Of a DNA stretch of 64,000 nt, positions 60,288-64,000 are shown in pieces. The number at the start of each line of letters is the position of its first letter. Position 1 is the stretch's first letter. Under the pieces are notes generated by a model. It saw only the letters and a program-made list of their open reading frames with translations, was not told the origin of the DNA and did not search any database. The translations under genes and the position numbers were made by a program. Origin of the DNA: Steromphala cineraria. Its lineage: Eukaryota; Mollusca; Gastropoda; Trochida; Trochidae. The stretch spans positions 19,323,406 to 19,387,405 of the forward strand of contig OU744730.1 of assembly GCA_916613615.1 (NCBI GenBank), read 5' to 3'.

Positions 60288-60801
60288 GTAAGTAAATAAA
60301 TATATAAGTACAAATATTTTAAAAGTATATAATTGACAATTAAACGCTTTAATATCTATAACATATAACATAATTGAAACTAAAATGTGTTTTACATAAA
60401 CAAATTTCTCACAAGAGGAATTACTAAAAAGTGTATGTGTGAAACTAAAATGTGTTTTACAGAAACAAATTTCTAATTACTAAAATTTGTATGTGTCAAA
60501 CTGAAATGTGTTTAGAGAAACAAATTTCTCACAAGAGAAATTACTAAAAAGTGTATGTGTGAAACTAAAATGTGTTTTACAGAAACAAATTTCTAATTAC
60601 TAAAAATTGTATGTGTGAAACTGAAATGTGTTTTACAGAAACAAATTTCTAATTACTAAAGATTGTATGTGTGAAACTAAAATGTGTTTTACAGAAACAA
60701 ATTTCTCACAAGAGGAATTACTAAAAATTGTATGTGTGAAACTAAAATGTGTTTTACAGAAAAGAAATTGTAAGAAATTAAATATTTCTTTCTCTCCGCA
60801 G
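60288..60801 (+). other. Leader intron of Polinton accessory gene 1, holding a minisatellite
   Basis: Donor AATAA|GTAAGTAAA at 60288 and acceptor TTTCTCTCCGCAG ending 60801, one base before the ATG of the next gene. About 6 tandem copies of a ~60-65-bp unit (GAAACTAAAATGTGTTTTAC, AGAAACAAATTTCT, GTGTATGTGT) fill 60373-60770; some lack the CACAAGAGG part. Units themselves contain TTTTACAG, a possible alternative acceptor. Confidence 0.55.
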
Positions 60802-60802
60802 A

Positions 60803-61507
60803 ATGAACACTATCAAGCAGCAACGATACCGCTTCAACGTGATGACAAGGTTTGGAGTAGTCACCGATGAGGGAAAACTGCTATGGAAGAGTCCTTTGGA
60901 TGCTTGTCTGGCAGGAGCTAAGGTTCTCACGACCCGTCTACAAGGTTTGCAGAGTGAAGTGCCAGAAAACATCCATTACCTTTTCGAGGACTACACTGTG
61001 AGGAGTGAAGCAGTCACCATTCCACGACGTCAACGTAGACGTCAATGTAGACCTAATGATCGTAGAAGAATCAATCTAATCAATCACATGCAAGTGGTGA
61101 AACTTAAACGTAACTTTTTTGAACTGAAATTGGAGGCCGCTTATGTAGATGAACTCGAGAAGAGGGTTCATGAACTATGTAATGAGATGTGTTATGGTTG
61201 TGAGTTGGATGATCCATCTCAACTTCATCATGACTGTTTAATGATGTCCAATGAAGAATGCATTGACATGTACTTTCATGAAGCATTGTCAATGATGCCT
61301 CACAAACGCATTCTTGCAGAATCAAGAAGGCGATTAAGCTCATCAGCCTTTGGACATTTATTCAATAACATTAATACTACTCGGTATGAGAATGAAGACT
61401 ACATCAGACTTATTTTTCTCACTTCAAAGAGGAAAGAAACGATTGAAGAGAAGTTGAGGAAAAAAATGAGAGAGAGTCCTTCTTTGAGACCTTGTGTTGT
61501 ACAATGA
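60803..61507 (+). CDS. Polinton accessory protein 1 (C-x2-C-x9-H-x-C)
   Basis: 234 aa, unknown function. The N-terminal third includes WKSPLDACLAGAK. A very basic stretch at about 75-90 (RRQRRRQCRPNDRRR) could bind nucleic acid or act in nuclear import. A helical region leads to C126, C130, C133, H143 and C145, a probable metal site, then a YFHEALSMMP-type helix. The C-terminal 35 residues are Lys/Glu-rich. The second half resembles the next gene (62259-62873), including spacing of the Cys/His set, so the two are paralogues. The start follows a strong 3' splice site directly, so the mRNA is probably spliced in its leader. AATAAA lies 34 nt after the stop. It is neither a recognised capsid protein, protease nor ATPase. 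Confidence 0.8.
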   Translation: MNTIKQQRYRFNVMTRFGVVTDEGKLLWKSPLDACLAGAKVLTTRLQGLQSEVPENIHYLFEDYTVRSEAVTIPRRQRRRQCRPNDRRRINLINHMQVVKLKRNFFELKLEAAYVDELEKRVHELCNEMCYGCELDDPSQLHHDCLMMSNEECIDMYFHEALSMMPHKRILAESRRRLSSSAFGHLFNNINTTRYENEDYIRLIFLTSKRKETIEEKLRKKMRESPSLRPCVVQ

Positions 61508-61540
61508 ATATTCTGAAAGATAATTATAATTATCATCATC

Positions 61541-61546
61541 AATAAA
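61541..61546 (+). terminator. Poly(A) signal of accessory gene 1
   Basis: AATAAA 34 nt after the stop codon. Confidence 0.6.
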
Positions 61547-61659
61547 GCTCTTAGGAAGAGCATTAATAGTACTTGAAATGACTTAAATGTTTCTCTGTGT
61601 TCTCTTTTCATTTATCATTATTAATTTTCATACAAGATACACCATTTGCAAACATATAG

Positions 61660-62010
61660 ATTATGATATCATAAAAATTCCAATCTATTTAAAGTTCCTG
61701 ATGTTGTCATGATTCACACATAACAAACACATATCAAAACTGAACAGATCTGAACAAGTCTAAACATGTGTGAATCCAAACCATGTATTGCGAAGATGTG
61801 TATTTATAGATTTTGACATCATAAACATTCCGATCTATTTAAAGTTTATAATCTATATACATGGTTTCGATTCACATGATTGACTTGAACTTAATCCGCG
61901 AAGCATAACTGATAAAATCAAGTCTGAACAAAACTGAACAAGTCTGAACAAGTCTAAAACAAGTCTAAACATGAGAATCAAAACCATGTATATAGATCAT
62001 CTCTTACACA
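61660..62010. repeat. Direct duplication in the spacer between accessory genes
   Basis: Blocks CTATTTAAAGTT, CATAAA-ATTCC, AACTGAACA..TCTGAACAAG, TCTAAACATG and AACCATGTATA appear twice, about 140-200 bp apart (for example CTATTTAAAGTT near 61685 and 61834). It could hold the promoter of the second accessory gene. Confidence 0.6.
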
Positions 62011-62258
62011 TAATTGGTTGAAATAAATGGATATTTGAATGAATTCACCAATGATAATACACCAATGAAATTCATAAATAAAAGCATGATATTCAATATT
62101 CACACCAATCAAAATCTAAATTGAATGACCAATCAAATGTAATCTCGATAGTAGTACTTCGAGAAGACATTCTTACTTTACTCATTCTAGTTTCAACCAT
62201 CAACGACAACAGTTGAGTTATTAAGAGTTGTTGTTTGAAGTACACGATAGCAGCAAGG

Positions 62259-62873
62259 ATGGATGGTAAAAGGAAGGGCAAATCATCATATTACTCATGG
62301 AAACAGGTCATTAAAGCTCCACACACGCTGAACGAACCTATCATTCTACAGTCACGAGAGTGGTTTCAGAATCGAGATGATTGTGTGAAGGATGCCAAAC
62401 GCAAGTTTCAAGATGACTATGATGTCACTAAACGAGTCATCGTTAAAAAGTCTAGATGGGCACTCTCGGCGGATGAAGTTGCTATGGCAGAAAAGATGAA
62501 ACTGGTGGAAAACCTCTTGACTTTGTGTTACAGTCTTCATGTCACCAAGCTTGTGAAACGACTGTCTAAGGAACTGTGTTTTGGATGTATGTTTGATTCG
62601 GAACCTGACTCAGTGCACAGCTGTGACGTGTCAGAAGAACAGCTGGTAGAGAAATACTTCAAGATGGCGTTGTCAGATGTGGATGATGGAGAAGTGCAGG
62701 AACACTGGAGTCAACTGATGTCAGATGATCCTATATTGAAAGAAGTGAGAGACTTCAACCTGGTCCCTTATCGATGCCGGGACTATCGAGACTCTCAGTT
62801 TAAGACAGATAAATGGGTGGACGAGCTAAGAGATCGTGTTTTGAAGATGTTAAAGGTTCAGATGAGAATGTGA
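62259..62873 (+). CDS. Polinton accessory protein 2, paralogue of accessory protein 1
   Basis: 204 aa from the ATG at 62259; the open frame extends a few codons upstream but without another ATG. The sequence opens with a basic MDGKRKGKSS and a WKQVIKAP block similar in position to WKSPLDA of the first accessory protein. C107, C110, H120 and C122 have the same C-x2-C-x9-H-x-C spacing, preceded in both by a KELCxG/NEMCYG-like motif and followed by a YFKMAL/YFHEAL helix. The C-terminus is rich in charged residues. The function is unknown; the duplication suggests a structural or regulatory role for the element. AATAAA at 62946-62951 lies about 70 nt after the stop. Confidence 0.8.
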   Translation: MDGKRKGKSSYYSWKQVIKAPHTLNEPIILQSREWFQNRDDCVKDAKRKFQDDYDVTKRVIVKKSRWALSADEVAMAEKMKLVENLLTLCYSLHVTKLVKRLSKELCFGCMFDSEPDSVHSCDVSEEQLVEKYFKMALSDVDDGEVQEHWSQLMSDDPILKEVRDFNLVPYRCRDYRDSQFKTDKWVDELRDRVLKMLKVQMRM

Positions 62874-62945
62874 GATTGATAATTATAGTTGATTTGTTTG
62901 TGTTTGTATTCAACAATTTTTAAAATGTTAGTTAATTATGTTGAG

Positions 62946-62951
62946 AATAAA
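62946..62951 (+). terminator. Poly(A) signal of accessory gene 2
   Basis: AATAAA 72 nt after the stop codon and 70 nt before the integrase TATA box. Confidence 0.6.
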
Positions 62952-63023
62952 CTAGAGTTAAAGTCATCCCTTATAGTTGTTCTTTATTTTCTTTTAGATA
63001 TGTAATGTATACATCTCAGATAC

Positions 63024-63032
63024 TATATAAAG
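63024..63032 (+). promoter_or_regulatory. TATA box of the integrase gene
   Basis: TATATAAAG 33 nt before the integrase ATG. Transcription starting ~25-30 nt downstream would give a leader of only about 10 nt. Confidence 0.6.
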
Positions 63033-63064
63033 TAAGTTTAGTGTTTTATATCTCTCATTTAATC

Positions 63065-64000
63065 ATGACTTCCCAAGAGAAGAGGAAGAATAAAACAGAG
63101 AATGGGACTTTTGATACGGTTTTGGAAGATTACTACTTTGACCCCAAGAGACCAGGGGCATACTATGGACCATCCAGATTTCGCAGTATGTTGCAAGAGA
63201 AGGGTGAATCAAAAGCATCACTTCGTCGCGTGAAAAAGTTTGTCAATGATCAAGATGCTTACAGCTTGCATAGACCTCCCAGATATCGCTTCAAGAGAAT
63301 GAAAGTTCGAGTGAACTCTGTGGATGAAATTTTTGACGTAGATTTAGCAGATTTGTCTCGATTCACCAAATGGAACGATGGTGTGAGATATCTACTGGTA
63401 GCCATAGATATTCTGTCAAGGTTTGCATTTGCGCTACCTTTGGACAATAAGAGACCCGAGACCGTGTTGAAGGCTTTCAAAGAAATACTAAAAGAAAGAA
63501 AACCTAAAAAGATTAGAACAGATGCAGGGAGCGAATTTAAAGGGGAATTTAAGACATTTCTGGAAAAAGAAAACATTACGCACACCATTGCACGCAATGA
63601 AAACATCAAAAGTAACTATGTTGAACGCTTTAACAGGACATTGAAGTCTCTGATCACACGTTACATGACACACAAAAACACTAAGCATTATGTGGACATT
63701 TTACCAGACTTGATATACAATTATAATCATACACTACATTCATCCTTACCCCAACTGTCTCCTGCACAAGTCAACAAACAAAACGAGGTCAAAGTTTGGG
63801 ATCACATTTATCTCAAACCTTTGAGGAAGAAAATTAACAGCAGCAATCAAAAACCAAGAGTGAAAAGGTACCTATTTAAAGTAGGGGATCTCGTTCGCAT
63901 CTCATATCTAAGGAGAGCCTTCAGCACGGTCTTGGACCTCAAGTGGACAGAGGAGCTTTTCAAAGTAGCTAAACGATACAGGAAACAAGGCTTTCCGCAG
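63065..64000 (+). CDS. Polinton integrase (retroviral rve type), 3' end outside the window
   Basis: 312 codons are open to the window edge with no stop. Residues 85-250 form the catalytic core: D93 in VDLADL, D153 in RTDAGSEFKG and E187 in NYVERFNRTLK. D153 and E187 are 33 residues apart, close to the D,D-35-E of retroviruses. RYLLVAIDILSRFAF and the LSPAQVN block are further family marks. KVGDLVRIS near residue 278 begins the beta-barrel/chromo-like tail found in Polinton and Gypsy-type integrases. The enzyme would insert the linear element DNA into the host genome. All three catalytic residues are present and no lesion is seen, in contrast to the polymerase. The start is chosen at the first ATG after the TATA box. 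Confidence 0.92.
   Translation, partial: MTSQEKRKNKTENGTFDTVLEDYYFDPKRPGAYYGPSRFRSMLQEKGESKASLRRVKKFVNDQDAYSLHRPPRYRFKRMKVRVNSVDEIFDVDLADLSRFTKWNDGVRYLLVAIDILSRFAFALPLDNKRPETVLKAFKEILKERKPKKIRTDAGSEFKGEFKTFLEKENITHTIARNENIKSNYVERFNRTLKSLITRYMTHKNTKHYVDILPDLIYNYNHTLHSSLPQLSPAQVNKQNEVKVWDHIYLKPLRKKINSSNQKPRVKRYLFKVGDLVRISYLRRAFSTVLDLKWTEELFKVAKRYRKQGFPQ

Larger units (their letters stand above)
55150..64000 (+). mobile_element. Polinton/Maverick, left part (runs off the window)
   Basis: The gene set of protein-primed family B DNA polymerase, two small accessory genes and a retroviral-type integrase, all rightward, defines a Polinton. The exact left end is not determined: it lies between the MITE end at 55148 and the repeat block starting about 55264. 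Capsid, ATPase and protease genes would be expected further right, outside the window. The right terminal repeat and the 6-bp target duplication therefore cannot be checked. Confidence 0.88.

Overview
This is animal nuclear DNA. It is AT-rich, its genes have many exons with GT-AG introns, and intergenic and intronic space is packed with DNA transposons. Two features point to a bivalve mollusc: six 'pearl'-like elements (a tandem-repeat core between conserved ends, a family described from bivalves) and an nSTAND3-ankyrin gene of a type expanded in molluscs. The species cannot be named from the sequence alone.

Layout. 1-5370: a satellite of about 26 monomers of ~198 bp. 5770-14873 (+): a three-exon FAM210A-like mitochondrial protein gene; its first intron holds a ~4.95 kb inverted-repeat element, and its second holds a 1.94 kb TIR element with a perfect 9-bp target duplication. 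Each of these carries a pearl-like insertion. 19071-23397 (-): a five-exon secreted ML-domain (NPC2/MD-2-like) lipid-binding protein gene. About 24.3 kb: a probable shared promoter, from which the ML gene runs left and SPIDR, a homologous-recombination scaffold gene of about 19 exons ending at 44667, runs right. SPIDR introns hold pearl-like elements, MITEs, a tRNA-derived SINE and a LINE 3' fragment. 44668-50014: intergenic, with a pearl-like element and a Tc1/mariner-type MITE. 50015-54623 (-): an nSTAND3 NTPase plus ankyrin-repeat gene, a probable innate-immune receptor-like protein, with one apparent frameshift in an A5/T5 run.

55150-64000: the left part of a Polinton/Maverick. It shows a repeat-rich left end, protein-primed family B DNA polymerase (one in-frame TGA), two small paralogous proteins sharing C-x2-C-x9-H-x-C, and a retroviral-type integrase that runs off the window. 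All Polinton genes read rightward. At least two have intron-like 5' leaders, and the integrase has a good TATA box.

The host genes look unrelated in function (mitochondria, lipid binding, DNA repair, immunity). The most interesting material is mobile: two pearl families with the same ends but different cores, a ~75 bp head-plus-tail mini-element embedded in one family, repeated nesting of pearls inside TIR elements, and the Polinton's paralogous accessory pair. Exon boundaries were set by hand from splice consensus and phase. Family assignments rest on recognised motifs, with no database search.
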